A stretch of 64,000 nt of DNA, taken from positions 558,001-622,000 of the forward strand of contig NZ_LT906450.1 in NCBI RefSeq assembly GCF_900187265.1, given 5' to 3'. The notes under the pieces are model-generated. The model saw only the letters and a list, made by a program, of their open reading frames with translations, ran no database searches and was not told where the DNA came from. Positions 8,723 to 17,362 of the stretch are shown here, piece after piece. The DNA comes from Rhodococcus rhodochrous (GTDB taxonomy: Bacteria > Actinomycetota > Actinomycetes > Mycobacteriales > Mycobacteriaceae). A program made the translations under genes and the position numbers. Position 1 is the stretch's first letter; each line of letters begins with the position of its first letter.

Positions 8723-10234
8723 GTGAGTGATGCCACCGTTCAGCAGCCCGACGACACCCCCGAGCAGATGCGGGTCCGCCGCGAGAAGCGCGAACGGCTC
8801 CTGGCACAGGGTTCGGAGGCCTATCCCGTCGAGATCCCGCGCACCCATACGCTCGCGGAGATCCGCGCCGAGTATCCCGACCTCGAACCCGACACCGCCA
8901 CCGGCACGATCGTGGGCGTCGCCGGTCGCGTGATGTTCTCGCGCAACACCGGCAAGCTGTGCTTCGCGACGCTGCAGGAGGGCGACGGCACCCAGCTGCA
9001 GGTCATGCTCAGCCTCGCCGGCGTCGGCGAGGAGGCGCTCGCCGCCTGGAAGTCCGACGTCGACCTCGGCGACATCGTGTTCGTGCACGGCGAGGTCATC
9101 AGCTCCCGTCGCGGTGAGCTCAGTGTCATGGCCGACTCGTGGACCATGGCGTCCAAGGCGCTGCGTCCGCTGCCGGTCGCGCACAAGGAGATGAACGAAG
9201 AGGCACGGGTGCGTCAGCGCTACGTCGACCTCATCGTGCGTCCCGAAGCACGTCGCAACGCACGCATGCGTGTCGCGGTGGTGCGCGAGCTGCGCAACGC
9301 GCTCGAGCGTCGCGGTTTCCTCGAGGTCGAGACGCCCATGCTGCAGACCCTGCACGGCGGCGCGGCGGCCCGCCCGTTCGTGACGCACTCGAACGCGCTC
9401 GACATCGACCTGTACCTGCGTATCGCGCCGGAGCTGTTCCTCAAGCGCTGCGTGGTCGGCGGTATCGAGAAGGTCTTCGAGATCAACCGCAATTTCCGTA
9501 ACGAGGGTGCCGACTCGACGCACTCCCCGGAATTCTCGATGCTCGAGACGTACGAGGCGTACGGCACCTACGACGATTCGGCGCGGATGATCCGCGAGAT
9601 CATCCAGGAGGTCGCGTTCGGGGTCTTCGGCACCCATGTGGTGACGCTCGCCGACGGTACGGAATACGACTTCGGGGGTGAATGGAAAACTCTCGAAATG
9701 TATCCCTCGCTGTCCGAGGCGATCGGCACGGACGTGACCCCCGACACCACACTCGAGGAATTGACGGCTCTCGCGGATCGCGTCGGCCTGGAGATTCCCG
9801 AGGGCAAGGGCTGGGGTCACGGCAAGCTCGTCGAGGAGCTCTGGGAGCACATGTGCGGCGACCAGCTGCACGAGCCGACCTTCGTGCGTGATTTCCCCGT
9901 GGAGACGTCGCCGTTGACACGAGATCACCGCACTGTGCGCGGGGTCACCGAGAAATGGGATCTGTACGTCCGCGGTTTCGAACTCGCCACGGGTTACTCG
10001 GAACTCGTCGATCCGGTGATCCAGCGCGAGCGTTTCGTCGACCAGGCGCGTCTGGCCTCGGAAGGGGACGACGAGGCAATGGCTCTCGACGAGGATTTCC
10101 TCGCCGCGATGGAACAGGGAATGCCGCCGACCACCGGTACCGGAATGGGAATCGACCGTCTGCTGATGGCACTTACCGGTCTGGGAATCCGCGAAACAAT
10201 CCTGTTCCCGATTGTTCGACCGAACACCCGTTAA
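8723..10234 (+). CDS. lysS: Lysyl-tRNA synthetase (class II)
   Basis: Charges tRNA-Lys. The 503-residue protein has an N-terminal OB-fold anticodon domain (about residues 55-160) and a class II catalytic core: motif 1 around [16 protein letters not shown], motif 2 around [11 protein letters not shown], and motif 3 [15 protein letters not shown]. No C-terminal membrane domain of the LysX type is present, so this is the canonical synthetase. GTG at 8723 lies 8 bases behind TAGTCT (8709-8714) without a ribosome site, suggesting a leaderless start. The position between coaX and lsr2 is conserved. Confidence 0.96.
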   Translation: MSDATVQQPDDTPEQMRVRREKRERLLAQGSEAYPVEIPRTHTLAEIRAEYPDLEPDTATGTIVGVAGRVMFSRNTGKLCFATLQEGDGTQLQVMLSLAGVGEEALAAWKSDVDLGDIVFVHGEVISSRRGELSVMADSWTMASKALRPLPVAHKEMNEEARVRQRYVDLIVRPEARRNARMRVAVVRELRNALERRGFLEVETPMLQTLHGGAAARPFVTHSNALDIDLYLRIAPELFLKRCVVGGIEKVFEINRNFRNEGADSTHSPEFSMLETYEAYGTYDDSARMIREIIQEVAFGVFGTHVVTLADGTEYDFGGEWKTLEMYPSLSEAIGTDVTPDTTLEELTALADRVGLEIPEGKGWGHGKLVEELWEHMCGDQLHEPTFVRDFPVETSPLTRDHRTVRGVTEKWDLYVRGFELATGYSELVDPVIQRERFVDQARLASEGDDEAMALDEDFLAAMEQGMPPTTGTGMGIDRLLMALTGLGIRETILFPIVRPNTR

Positions 10235-10329
10235 TCTGATTTCGTCGCTCCATATTGCGATGCGTTAATCGGCGGGTAGTGTGGTGCCCGTCCCGCGGGG
10301 GGAAGCGCATGCGAGAGGATTTACACCAC

Positions 10330-10689
10330 ATGGCGAAGAAAGTCACTGTCACCCTGATCGACGATGTGGATCAGGAGTCGGCGGCGGACGAATCGGTGGA
10401 GTTCGGTCTCGACGGAGTGACGTACGAGATCGACCTTTCCGAGGACAATGCGGCACGGCTGCGCGAGCAGTTGGAATTCTGGATCGAACACGCTCGTAAG
10501 GTCGGCGGCCGCAAGCGGAGCAAGACCGCCGCCGGAACTGCGCCGGCTCCGCGCAAGAGCGGATCCGGAAGTGCCGGTCGCGAACAGACGGCCGCCATCC
10601 GTGAATGGGCACGGAACAACGATCTGCCGGTGTCGGCCCGTGGCCGAATCTCTGCGGAGATCGTCGAGGCGTACAACAAAGCGCACTGA
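10330..10689 (+). CDS. lsr2: Lsr2 nucleoid-associated protein
   Basis: H-NS-like xenogeneic silencer that bridges AT-rich DNA. Of 119 residues, the N-terminal half (MAKKVTVTLIDDVDQ through WIEHARK) is the oligomerisation domain. A Gly/Ser/Ala linker leads to a C-terminal DNA-binding domain with the AT-hook-like RGR triplet in VSARGRISAEIVEAYN. ATG at 10330 follows GAGAGGA (10313-10319). It is in its usual place between lysS and clpC1 and is followed by a strong hairpin, so it is likely transcribed alone. Confidence 0.96.
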   Translation: MAKKVTVTLIDDVDQESAADESVEFGLDGVTYEIDLSEDNAARLREQLEFWIEHARKVGGRKRSKTAAGTAPAPRKSGSGSAGREQTAAIREWARNNDLPVSARGRISAEIVEAYNKAH

Positions 10690-10702
10690 CGAATCCTCGT
10701 CC

Positions 10703-10736
10703 GTGGGGCGTCGTCCATCCGTGGACGGCGCCCCAC
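10703..10736 (+). terminator. Hairpin terminator behind lsr2
   Basis: GTGGGGCGTCGTCCA (10703-10717) pairs with TGGACGGCGCCCCAC (10722-10736), 14 of 15 positions, with a 4-base loop, 14 bases after the lsr2 stop. There is no clear U-tract, as is common in GC-rich actinobacteria. Confidence 0.75.
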
Positions 10737-10838
10737 AGTCGTCTGTGGGCGGGTTGGGTTGTGGCACAGTGGCGCCCGTCACACACTTCGATCGTGCGGA
10801 CGACCCGGCGCGATGCGGTCGGGGAGTAGCATCCGCTC

Positions 10839-12269
10839 ATGGCCGAGACCGTGCTCGAACCGGGTTCAACCTGCTGGCGACTTGCGCGAGCGGAGAGGTT
10901 GACCTGCATAGTCGACGCCGCCGACTATTTCCGTCACGCCAAGGCGGCGATGCTCCGGGCGGAAAAACGCATCATGCTGATCGGGTGGGATTTCGACACC
11001 CGGATCAAGTTCGAACCCGAGGGTGCAACTCTCGAGGGACCGAACAAACTCGGTGAATTCCTCGAATGGCTCCCCGAACGTCGCCCCGGTCTCGATATTT
11101 ATCTGCTCAAGTGGAACATCGGTGCGTTCAGTGCCCTCGCACGCGGAATGACGCCGGTGTTCGTGCTCGATTGGCTCACCGACCCGAGCCTGCACTTCGA
11201 AATCGACGGGGCGCATCCCGTGGGCGCAGCGCATCATCAGAAAATTCTCGTCGTCGACGACAGCATCGCTTTCTGTGGCGGTATCGATATGACCGTCGAC
11301 CGCTGGGACACCCCGGATCATCCGGACCTGAGCAAATACCGGCGGGAGCCGAGCGGTAAACGCTACGGACCGTGGCACGACGTGACGACCGCCGTCGACG
11401 GCGACGCCGCGCGGGCCCTCGGCGACCAGGCGCGCGCCCGGTGGAAGGCGGCCACGGGGGAGAAGCTCGATCCCGTGCCGGAGCCGGAGCCGATCTGGCC
11501 CGACGATCTCGAGCCGACCCTCCGCAGCGTGGACGTGGGCATCGCGCGCACGCTGCCCGCCTACGACGGGAAGGACGGCATCCACGAGATCGAGGCGCTG
11601 TACCTGTCGGTGATCGAGAAGGCGCGGCACACTCTCTACCTCGAGAGCCAGTACCTCGCTTCGCGCAGGATCGCGGAGGGTCTCGCCGAGCGACTGCAGG
11701 AACCGGACGGCCCCGAGATCGTGGTGGTGATCCCACGCAACGCCGACGGCTGGCTCGAACGCAAGGCCATGGACGGAGCCCGGCGGGCCCTGCTGCACAT
11801 GTTGTGGGAGGCCGACGTGCACGGCCGTTTCGCCGCCTACTATCCCGTCACCGCCGGCGGGGAGCCGATCTACGTGCACGCGAAGGTCGTCGTCATGGAC
11901 GAGACCCTGCTGCGGATCGGGTCGTCGAACCTGAACAACCGTTCGATGGGCTTCGACACCGAATGCGACCTGGCCATCGAATCCGCCGAACCCGGGGACG
12001 CGGTCGGCCGCGCCGCCGTCGAGCTGCGCAACATCCTGGTGGCGGAACATCTCGACGTCGACCCCGAGGTGATCGCGGAGGCCACGAAGGACGGCGGTTC
12101 GCTCATCTCCACCATCGAGCGGTTGCGCGGTCCGGGACGTTCGCTGCGGCCGTTCGAACCGGGTACGGTGTCGGACGAGGACAGTGTCCTCGCAGAAAGT
12201 GCTCTGGCCGATCCCGAACGCGCCGCGCGGAGCTTCGGACGCAGGATCGAGCGATTCTTCGCCCGTTGA
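10839..12269 (+). CDS. Phospholipase D-family protein with two HKD motifs
   Basis: A 476-residue PLD-superfamily enzyme. The first HKD motif is H133-x-K135-x4-D140 (HHQKILVVDD) followed by GGID; the second is H347-x-K349-x4-D354 (HAKVVVMDE) followed by GSSNLNNRSMGFDTE. Two catalytic motifs in one chain, together with the phospholipase-like spacing, suggest phosphodiester hydrolysis or transphosphatidylation of phospholipids. No signal peptide is evident. TAGCAT at 10827-10832 lies 6 bases before the ATG, so translation is probably leaderless. Cardiolipin synthase is less likely because no membrane segments are present. Confidence 0.88.
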   Translation: MAETVLEPGSTCWRLARAERLTCIVDAADYFRHAKAAMLRAEKRIMLIGWDFDTRIKFEPEGATLEGPNKLGEFLEWLPERRPGLDIYLLKWNIGAFSALARGMTPVFVLDWLTDPSLHFEIDGAHPVGAAHHQKILVVDDSIAFCGGIDMTVDRWDTPDHPDLSKYRREPSGKRYGPWHDVTTAVDGDAARALGDQARARWKAATGEKLDPVPEPEPIWPDDLEPTLRSVDVGIARTLPAYDGKDGIHEIEALYLSVIEKARHTLYLESQYLASRRIAEGLAERLQEPDGPEIVVVIPRNADGWLERKAMDGARRALLHMLWEADVHGRFAAYYPVTAGGEPIYVHAKVVVMDETLLRIGSSNLNNRSMGFDTECDLAIESAEPGDAVGRAAVELRNILVAEHLDVDPEVIAEATKDGGSLISTIERLRGPGRSLRPFEPGTVSDEDSVLAESALADPERAARSFGRRIERFFAR

Positions 12270-12283
12270 TCCCCCACAGCCTC

Positions 12284-12301
12284 TGTTCGCTTGTGGCGTA
12301 C
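12284..12301. promoter_or_regulatory. Candidate ClgR operator upstream of clpC1
   Basis: TGTTCGCTTGTGGCGTAC matches the corynebacterial ClgR consensus that I recall (WNNWCGCYNANRGCGWWS) at every defined position except one. ClgR activates clp protease genes, including clpC, in Corynebacterium. Position about 240 bases before clpC1 is consistent if the promoter lies directly downstream of the site. Confidence 0.5.
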
Positions 12302-12308
12302 AGCTTGC

Positions 12309-12337
12309 GGAAACGTATCCGCCACGTGCAGCGTTAA
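12309..12337 (+). promoter_or_regulatory. Candidate SigH/SigR-type promoter for clpC1
   Basis: GGAAAC (12309-12314), an 18-base spacer and GTTAA (12333-12337) resemble the oxidative/heat-stress sigma-factor promoter (GGAA-N16-20-GTT). clpC is under this sigma factor in related actinobacteria. A second candidate is TAGAGT at 12407-12412. The 270-base leader also holds a small GGAACCT/AGGTTCC hairpin at 12427-12445. Confidence 0.45.
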
Positions 12338-12539
12338 CTTCTGAAACCGGGTTTTCTCGCCGCCTTCCGAAGGGTAGAGGGAAAGCGAGTCGATACCACG
12401 ACCACTAGAGTGTGGAGTGGGAGCTTGGAACCTCTGAAAGGTTCCGACGAACGACTCGAGTGCCGGAGCTTAAGAGCGGCAGCAGGGTGCGGGACGATCG
12501 GCGTACCGGACCGGCGGCCGGAGAGTGTGAGGGAGTGCG

Positions 12540-15083
12540 ATGTTCGAAAGGTTCACCGATCGCGCGCGGCGCGTCGTTGTCCTGGCTCAAGAAGAGGCCA
12601 GGATGCTCAACCACAACTACATCGGCACGGAGCACATCCTCCTCGGCCTCATCCACGAGGGTGAGGGTGTGGCGGCGAAGTCGCTCGAGTCGTTGGGTAT
12701 CTCCCTCGAAGGTGTGCGCAGCCAGGTCGAAGAGATCATCGGCCAGGGTCAGCAGGCGCCCTCGGGGCACATTCCCTTCACTCCTCGTGCCAAGAAGGTC
12801 CTCGAGCTGAGCCTTCGCGAAGCGCTCCAGCTCGGACACAACTACATCGGTACCGAACACATCCTGCTCGGTCTCATCCGCGAGGGTGAGGGCGTGGCGG
12901 CGCAGGTGCTCGTCAAGCTCGGCGCCGACCTCAACCGGGTGCGTCAGCAGGTCATCCAGCTGCTGTCCGGTTACCAGGGCAAGGAGCCCGCAGAATCCGG
13001 CACGAGCCGTGGCGAGACCGGCACTCCGTCCACGTCGCTCGTCCTGGACCAGTTCGGCCGTAACCTCACGCAGGCAGCTCTCGAGGGCAAGCTCGACCCG
13101 GTCATCGGCCGGGCCAAGGAGATCGAGCGCGTCATGCAGGTGCTGTCGCGTCGTACGAAGAACAACCCGGTGCTCATCGGCGAGCCGGGTGTCGGTAAGA
13201 CCGCCGTCGTCGAGGGCCTCGCGCAGGCCATCGTCAACGGTGAGGTCCCCGAGACCCTCAAGGACAAGCAGCTCTACACGCTCGACCTGGGTTCGCTCGT
13301 CGCCGGCAGCCGTTACCGCGGTGATTTCGAGGAGCGCCTGAAGAAGGTCCTCAAGGAGATCAACAGCCGCGGCGACATCATCCTGTTCATCGATGAGCTG
13401 CACACGCTCGTCGGTGCCGGTGCTGCCGAGGGCGCGATCGACGCCGCGTCGATCCTCAAGCCCAAGCTCGCCCGTGGTGAGCTGCAGACCATCGGTGCGA
13501 CGACCCTCGACGAGTACCGCAAGTACATCGAGAAGGACGCCGCTCTCGAGCGCCGCTTCCAGCCGGTGCAGGTCGGGGAGCCGACGGTGGAGCACACCAT
13601 CGAGATCCTCAAGGGTCTGCGCGACCGCTACGAGGCGCACCACCGCGTCTCGATCACCGACAAGGCGCTCGTCGCGTCGGCCACTCTGGCCGATCGCTAC
13701 ATCAACGACCGCTTCCTGCCGGACAAGGCGATCGACCTCATCGACGAGGCCGGTGCCCGCATGCGCATCCGTCGCATGACCGCGCCGCCGGACCTCCGCG
13801 AGTTCGACGACAAGATCGCCGACGCCCGTCGCGAGAAGGAATCGGCGATCGACGCGCAGGACTTCGAGAAGGCCGCGAGCCTGCGCGACAAGGAGAAGCA
13901 GCTCGTCGCGCAGCGTGCCGAGCGCGAGAAGCAGTGGCGTGCGGGCGATCTCGACGTCATCGCCGAGGTCGACGAGGAACAGATCGCCGAGGTCCTCGCC
14001 AACTGGACCGGTATCCCGGTGTTCAAGCTCACCGAGGAGGAGACCACGCGTCTGCTCCGCATGGAGGACGAGCTGCACAAGCGGATCATCGGCCAGGAGG
14101 ACGCCGTCAAGGCCGTCGCCAAGGCGATCCGTCGTACGCGTGCGGGCCTGAAGGACCCGAAGCGTCCGTCCGGTTCGTTCATCTTCGCCGGCCCGTCCGG
14201 TGTGGGTAAGACGGAGCTGTCCAAGGCGCTCGCGAACTTCCTGTTCGGCGAGGACGACGCGCTCATCCAGATCGACATGGGCGAGTTCCACGACCGCTTC
14301 ACCGCGTCGCGCCTGTTCGGTGCGCCTCCCGGCTACGTCGGATACGAGGAGGGCGGCCAGCTCACCGAGAAGGTGCGCCGCAAGCCGTTCTCCGTGGTTC
14401 TGTTCGACGAGATCGAGAAGGCCCACCAGGAGATCTACAACACCCTCCTGCAGGTCCTCGAGGACGGTCGCCTCACCGACGGTCAGGGACGCACGGTCGA
14501 CTTCAAGAACACCGTGCTGATCTTCACGTCGAACCTGGGCACCGCCGACATCTCGAAGGCCGTCGGGCTCGGCTTCTCGGCCGGAACGGGCGAGCAGTCG
14601 AACTACGAGCGGATGAAGAACAAGGTCCACGACGAGCTGAAGAAGCACTTCCGGCCCGAGTTCCTCAACCGTATCGACGACATCATCGTCTTCCACCAGC
14701 TCACGCAGGATCAGATCATCCAGATGGTCGACCTCATGGTCGGACGTGTGGAGACGCAGCTGAAGAACAAGGACATGGGTATCGAGCTCACCGAGAAGGC
14801 GAAGTCGTTGCTCGCAAAGCGCGGCTTCGACCCGGTGCTCGGCGCACGTCCGCTGCGTCGCACGATCCAGCGCGAGATCGAGGATCAGCTCTCCGAGAAG
14901 ATCCTCTTCGGCGAGATCGGCGCGGGCCAGATCGTCCTCGTCGACGTCGAGGGCTGGGACGGCGAGGGCGCCGGCGAGAACGCGAAGTTCACGTTCACGC
15001 CGAGCGAGAAGCCGGCCGAGGTTCCGGACACCCCGGCGGTCGCGCTGGCCAAGTCCAGCGAGGGCGAGTCCGAAGCCGGATAA
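12540..15083 (+). CDS. clpC1: ATP-dependent Clp protease ATPase subunit ClpC1
   Basis: Hsp100 unfoldase that feeds substrates to ClpP1P2. The order in 847 residues is an N-terminal double Clp-N repeat (two [14 protein letters not shown] stretches), AAA module 1 with Walker A GEPGVGKT at 214-221 and Walker B ILFIDELH, a UVR/middle coiled coil around 425-470, AAA module 2 with Walker A GPSGVGKT at 551-558 and Walker [12 protein letters not shown], and the C-terminal sensor-2 domain. GAGGGAG precedes the ATG. The leader carries candidate ClgR and SigH sites, and a bidirectional hairpin follows. Confidence 0.97.
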   Translation: MFERFTDRARRVVVLAQEEARMLNHNYIGTEHILLGLIHEGEGVAAKSLESLGISLEGVRSQVEEIIGQGQQAPSGHIPFTPRAKKVLELSLREALQLGHNYIGTEHILLGLIREGEGVAAQVLVKLGADLNRVRQQVIQLLSGYQGKEPAESGTSRGETGTPSTSLVLDQFGRNLTQAALEGKLDPVIGRAKEIERVMQVLSRRTKNNPVLIGEPGVGKTAVVEGLAQAIVNGEVPETLKDKQLYTLDLGSLVAGSRYRGDFEERLKKVLKEINSRGDIILFIDELHTLVGAGAAEGAIDAASILKPKLARGELQTIGATTLDEYRKYIEKDAALERRFQPVQVGEPTVEHTIEILKGLRDRYEAHHRVSITDKALVASATLADRYINDRFLPDKAIDLIDEAGARMRIRRMTAPPDLREFDDKIADARREKESAIDAQDFEKAASLRDKEKQLVAQRAEREKQWRAGDLDVIAEVDEEQIAEVLANWTGIPVFKLTEEETTRLLRMEDELHKRIIGQEDAVKAVAKAIRRTRAGLKDPKRPSGSFIFAGPSGVGKTELSKALANFLFGEDDALIQIDMGEFHDRFTASRLFGAPPGYVGYEEGGQLTEKVRRKPFSVVLFDEIEKAHQEIYNTLLQVLEDGRLTDGQGRTVDFKNTVLIFTSNLGTADISKAVGLGFSAGTGEQSNYERMKNKVHDELKKHFRPEFLNRIDDIIVFHQLTQDQIIQMVDLMVGRVETQLKNKDMGIELTEKAKSLLAKRGFDPVLGARPLRRTIQREIEDQLSEKILFGEIGAGQIVLVDVEGWDGEGAGENAKFTFTPSEKPAEVPDTPAVALAKSSEGESEAG

Positions 15084-15120
15084 CCCGCTCGCCGGTTCAC
15101 ACCGGACGACACGGTTCGCA

Positions 15121-15158
15121 CGAGAGGGGCGGCACCCGCAAGGGTGTCGCCCCTCTCG
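15121..15158. terminator. Strong bidirectional terminator hairpin
   Basis: A 17-base arm at 15121-15137 (starting CGAGAGGGGCGG) pairs with 15142-15158 with one G-U pair and a GCAA tetraloop. It lies between the convergent ends of clpC1 and the TIGR03086 gene and can serve both. Confidence 0.85.
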
Positions 15159-15180
15159 CTGTGCGTTCGGCTTCGTCCGT

Positions 15181-15771
15181 TCAACCTCGCCGACCGGACC
15201 AGGGGGCGCTGGCACGCCCTACCCAGTTCACGAGACGCTCGGTCGGGCCGGCGTCCGGCGCGGGCGTGACCGGTGGGCCGAAGGGAAATCCCTCGCGAGG
15301 TGATTCGGGCAGGGTGATCTTCATGATCCCGAGGGTTGCCTCCGCGAGTGCCGGGTCGGCGTCCGCCTCCTGTGCGGTGGCGACGGCGATGTCCCAACCG
15401 TGCACGAGCAGTTCGTCGAGTTCCATGAACATCGCGACCCGGCCGGGAAAGGTACCCCAGGGGGCGGTGACGGGCTTGTCCAGGAGGGCGTCGTCCTCCC
15501 ACACCTGCCAGTAACGGTCGGCGGCGGCATCGAGCACGGCCGGCCAGTCGTCGTTCTCGGAGGTGAGGAATTCCGGGACGGTGCGGGGATCGCCCCCGGA
15601 ACCGATGGCCGCGCTCCGTTCCAGGGTCGCGGCGAGGTGGCCGATCAGTGTGCGGACATCGAACTCGGGACACGGGGTGGGAGCGGCGAGGTGCTCGCTC
15701 CGGACACCACCGACGATCCGGCGGGCGCGGTCCAGGGCGGCGCGGACGAGTGGGCGGGGATCCTGCTGCAT
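15181..15771 (-). CDS. TIGR03086 family (DinB/maleylpyruvate isomerase-like) protein
   Basis: A 196-residue helical-bundle protein. PCPEFDVRTLIGHLAATLERS near the N terminus and MELDELLVHGWDIAVAT carry the three histidine/acidic positions expected of the metal-binding DinB-like fold; mycothiol-dependent isomerases of this superfamily use such residues. ATG at 15771 has GGAG 11 bases upstream; an in-frame GTG at 15780 is a poorer fit. It stands alone, convergent to clpC1 and divergent from the metallo-beta-lactamase-like gene. The substrate is unknown; a mycothiol-linked detoxification role is only family inference. Confidence 0.8.
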   Translation of the reverse strand: MQQDPRPLVRAALDRARRIVGGVRSEHLAAPTPCPEFDVRTLIGHLAATLERSAAIGSGGDPRTVPEFLTSENDDWPAVLDAAADRYWQVWEDDALLDKPVTAPWGTFPGRVAMFMELDELLVHGWDIAVATAQEADADPALAEATLGIMKITLPESPREGFPFGPPVTPAPDAGPTERLVNWVGRASAPWSGRRG

Positions 15772-15909
15772 CGTGGTCACCGCTCCATGCTGCGCCCACA
15801 CCTGCTGTTCCACCCGAGGATTTCCGGACTCGTCGTTCCCGGCTTGACCTCCAGTCGGCTCGAGGTTGCACGGTGGATGGTGAGCGGACGACGACCAGGA
15901 GGTATCGCG

Positions 15910-16554
15910 ATGCGGCAAGTACTGCCCGATCTGTGGGAGACGCAGGAGGACAACCCGTTCCCGGGACTGAGAACGCACGCCTATCTGTGGACCGGGAAGA
16001 CCGATGTGCTTTTCTACTCCGTTGCCGGTGAGGCCGATTTCGACGCACTGGACCGTCTCGGGGGGATCACCGACCAGTACCTGTCCCACCAGGACGAGGC
16101 CGGTCCGATGCTCGGCAGGATCGCCGAGCGCTTCGGGTCGAGACTCCACGCGGCGGCGGCGGAGGCAGACGTGGTCGGCCGACACGCCCGCATCGACGTC
16201 CCGCTGACAGAACGTCACGTGGACGACAACGGGGTGGAGATCGTTCCGACGCCGGGGCACACGGTGGGCAGCATCTGCTATCTGGTGCCCGGTGCGGACG
16301 GAACCCGCTACCTGTTCACCGGCGACACGCTGTACCGCGGTGCGTCGGGGAAGTGGCGGGCCGGCTACATCGAGGGGATGAGCGACGCCCGTGCACTCGC
16401 CGACAGTCTGCGCCTGCTGGCGACGACGGAGCCCGACGTGGTGATCTCGAGTGCGTTCGCGGGGGAGTCGGGTGTGCACCGGATCGACCCCCGGGAATGG
16501 CCCGCCCACATCGACCGAGCTCTGACGGGGTTGTCGGCCGCGGTGCGGGGCTGA
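15910..16554 (+). CDS. Metallo-beta-lactamase fold hydrolase
   Basis: A 214-residue protein with the second half of the MBL signature intact (PTPGHTVGSICYL, then LFTGDTLYRG). The usual HxHxDH stretch is degenerate, reading YLSHQDEAGP. Metal binding may therefore be reduced or use one site. ATG at 15910 has an excellent AGGAGG ribosome site at 15897-15902. It is divergent from the TIGR03086 gene. The substrate cannot be inferred. Confidence 0.8.
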   Translation: MRQVLPDLWETQEDNPFPGLRTHAYLWTGKTDVLFYSVAGEADFDALDRLGGITDQYLSHQDEAGPMLGRIAERFGSRLHAAAAEADVVGRHARIDVPLTERHVDDNGVEIVPTPGHTVGSICYLVPGADGTRYLFTGDTLYRGASGKWRAGYIEGMSDARALADSLRLLATTEPDVVISSAFAGESGVHRIDPREWPAHIDRALTGLSAAVRG

Positions 16555-16615
16555 GCAGGGGTCCTCTTCCGGGACGTCCGCCCTGCCGCGGGTCGCGGCC
16601 GACCTTGCCGCCGGC

Positions 16616-17242
16616 TCATCTGCCGATGGTCGGCATGTGCGCGGTGAGTGTCGACAGGGTGCTGGCGACGATCTCGATGAGTTCGTCGGGGCGGATGTCG
16701 AGGGTGCCGTCGAGCCAGCGGCGGACGAGCTCGACGGCGCCGGCCATGACGACGACCGCGCACAGTTCGGCCTGCCGGGAGTCGAGACGGGTGCCCACCG
16801 CGTCGCTCTGCTTGGCGAGTTCGTCGGCCGCGGACCGGATGAACGCGCTCTTCCGCTCCGCCAGCGGGGGCGCGTCGGAGATGAGGAAACGGCCCTGCTG
16901 GGGGTTGCGTTCGACGGCGCCGACGATCGCTCCCACCGCGGCGCGCGCCTTGGCGTGCAGCTCGTCGGGGGCCGCCGCGATCGCGTCGACGGCGCCTTCG
17001 AGCAGGGTCGCGCCGAGCTCGTCGTAGGCGGTGGTGACGAGGTCGTTCATGTCGGTGAAGCTCTCGTAGAAGAAGCGCGGACCGACTCCCGCGGTGGCCG
17101 CGACCTTCCGTACCGTCGCCGCCGACCAGCCCTCGTCGGCGACGACGTCGATCACCGCGTTCTGGAGACGCTTGCGTCGTTCGGCGCGCCGATCGGCCGG
17201 CGCGATGCCGCGATACGCGCGGGTGGCTTCGGGCTCGGACAC
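16616..17242 (-). CDS. TetR-family transcriptional regulator
   Basis: A 208-residue protein. The N-terminal helix-turn-helix covers about residues 20-65 (KRLQNAVIDVVADEGWSAA, then VRKVAATAGVGPRFFYESF), with a ligand-binding helical C terminus. It is transcribed away from the Lcp/MpaB-like oxygenase gene, and a perfect 24-bp palindrome lies between the two, so it most likely represses that gene and itself. The arrangement resembles lcp-tetR pairs reported in rubber-degrading actinobacteria. The inducer is unknown. Confidence 0.88.
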   Translation of the reverse strand: MSEPEATRAYRGIAPADRRAERRKRLQNAVIDVVADEGWSAATVRKVAATAGVGPRFFYESFTDMNDLVTTAYDELGATLLEGAVDAIAAAPDELHAKARAAVGAIVGAVERNPQQGRFLISDAPPLAERKSAFIRSAADELAKQSDAVGTRLDSRQAELCAVVVMAGAVELVRRWLDGTLDIRPDELIEIVASTLSTLTAHMPTIGR

Positions 17243-17272
17243 ATCGTCGAGTGTGGCACAACACCACCGACC

Positions 17273-17296
17273 TTCCGGAATCGATCGATTCCGGAA
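17273..17296. promoter_or_regulatory. Perfect 24-bp palindrome, candidate TetR operator
   Basis: TTCCGGAATCGA (17273-17284) is followed directly by its exact reverse complement TCGATTCCGGAA (17285-17296). It lies 30 bases before the TetR start codon and just upstream of the candidate promoter of the divergent oxygenase gene. Confidence 0.8.
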
Positions 17297-17303
17297 TCAA
17301 GTG

Positions 17304-17332
17304 TTTACTAATTGTGGAATCCTTGTCATAGT
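17304..17332 (+). promoter_or_regulatory. Candidate promoter of the oxygenase gene
   Basis: TTTACT (17304-17309), a 17-base spacer and CATAGT (17327-17332) resemble a vegetative promoter. It starts 7 bases beyond the palindrome, so a repressor bound there would block polymerase. GAGGAGA at 17351-17357 is the ribosome site. Confidence 0.45.
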
Positions 17333-17362
17333 CGGTCCCTGAATCCGGACGAGGAGAAGATA

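Noticed and set aside
10871-12050. 394-residue minus-strand frame over the phospholipase D gene
   Set aside because: Shadow of a gene with two intact HKD motifs on the plus strand.
12405-15215. 936-residue open frame antisense to clpC1
   Set aside because: It is the codon-position shadow of a highly conserved gene in GC-rich DNA; the composition is Leu/Arg/Asp/Glu-biased with no domain pattern.
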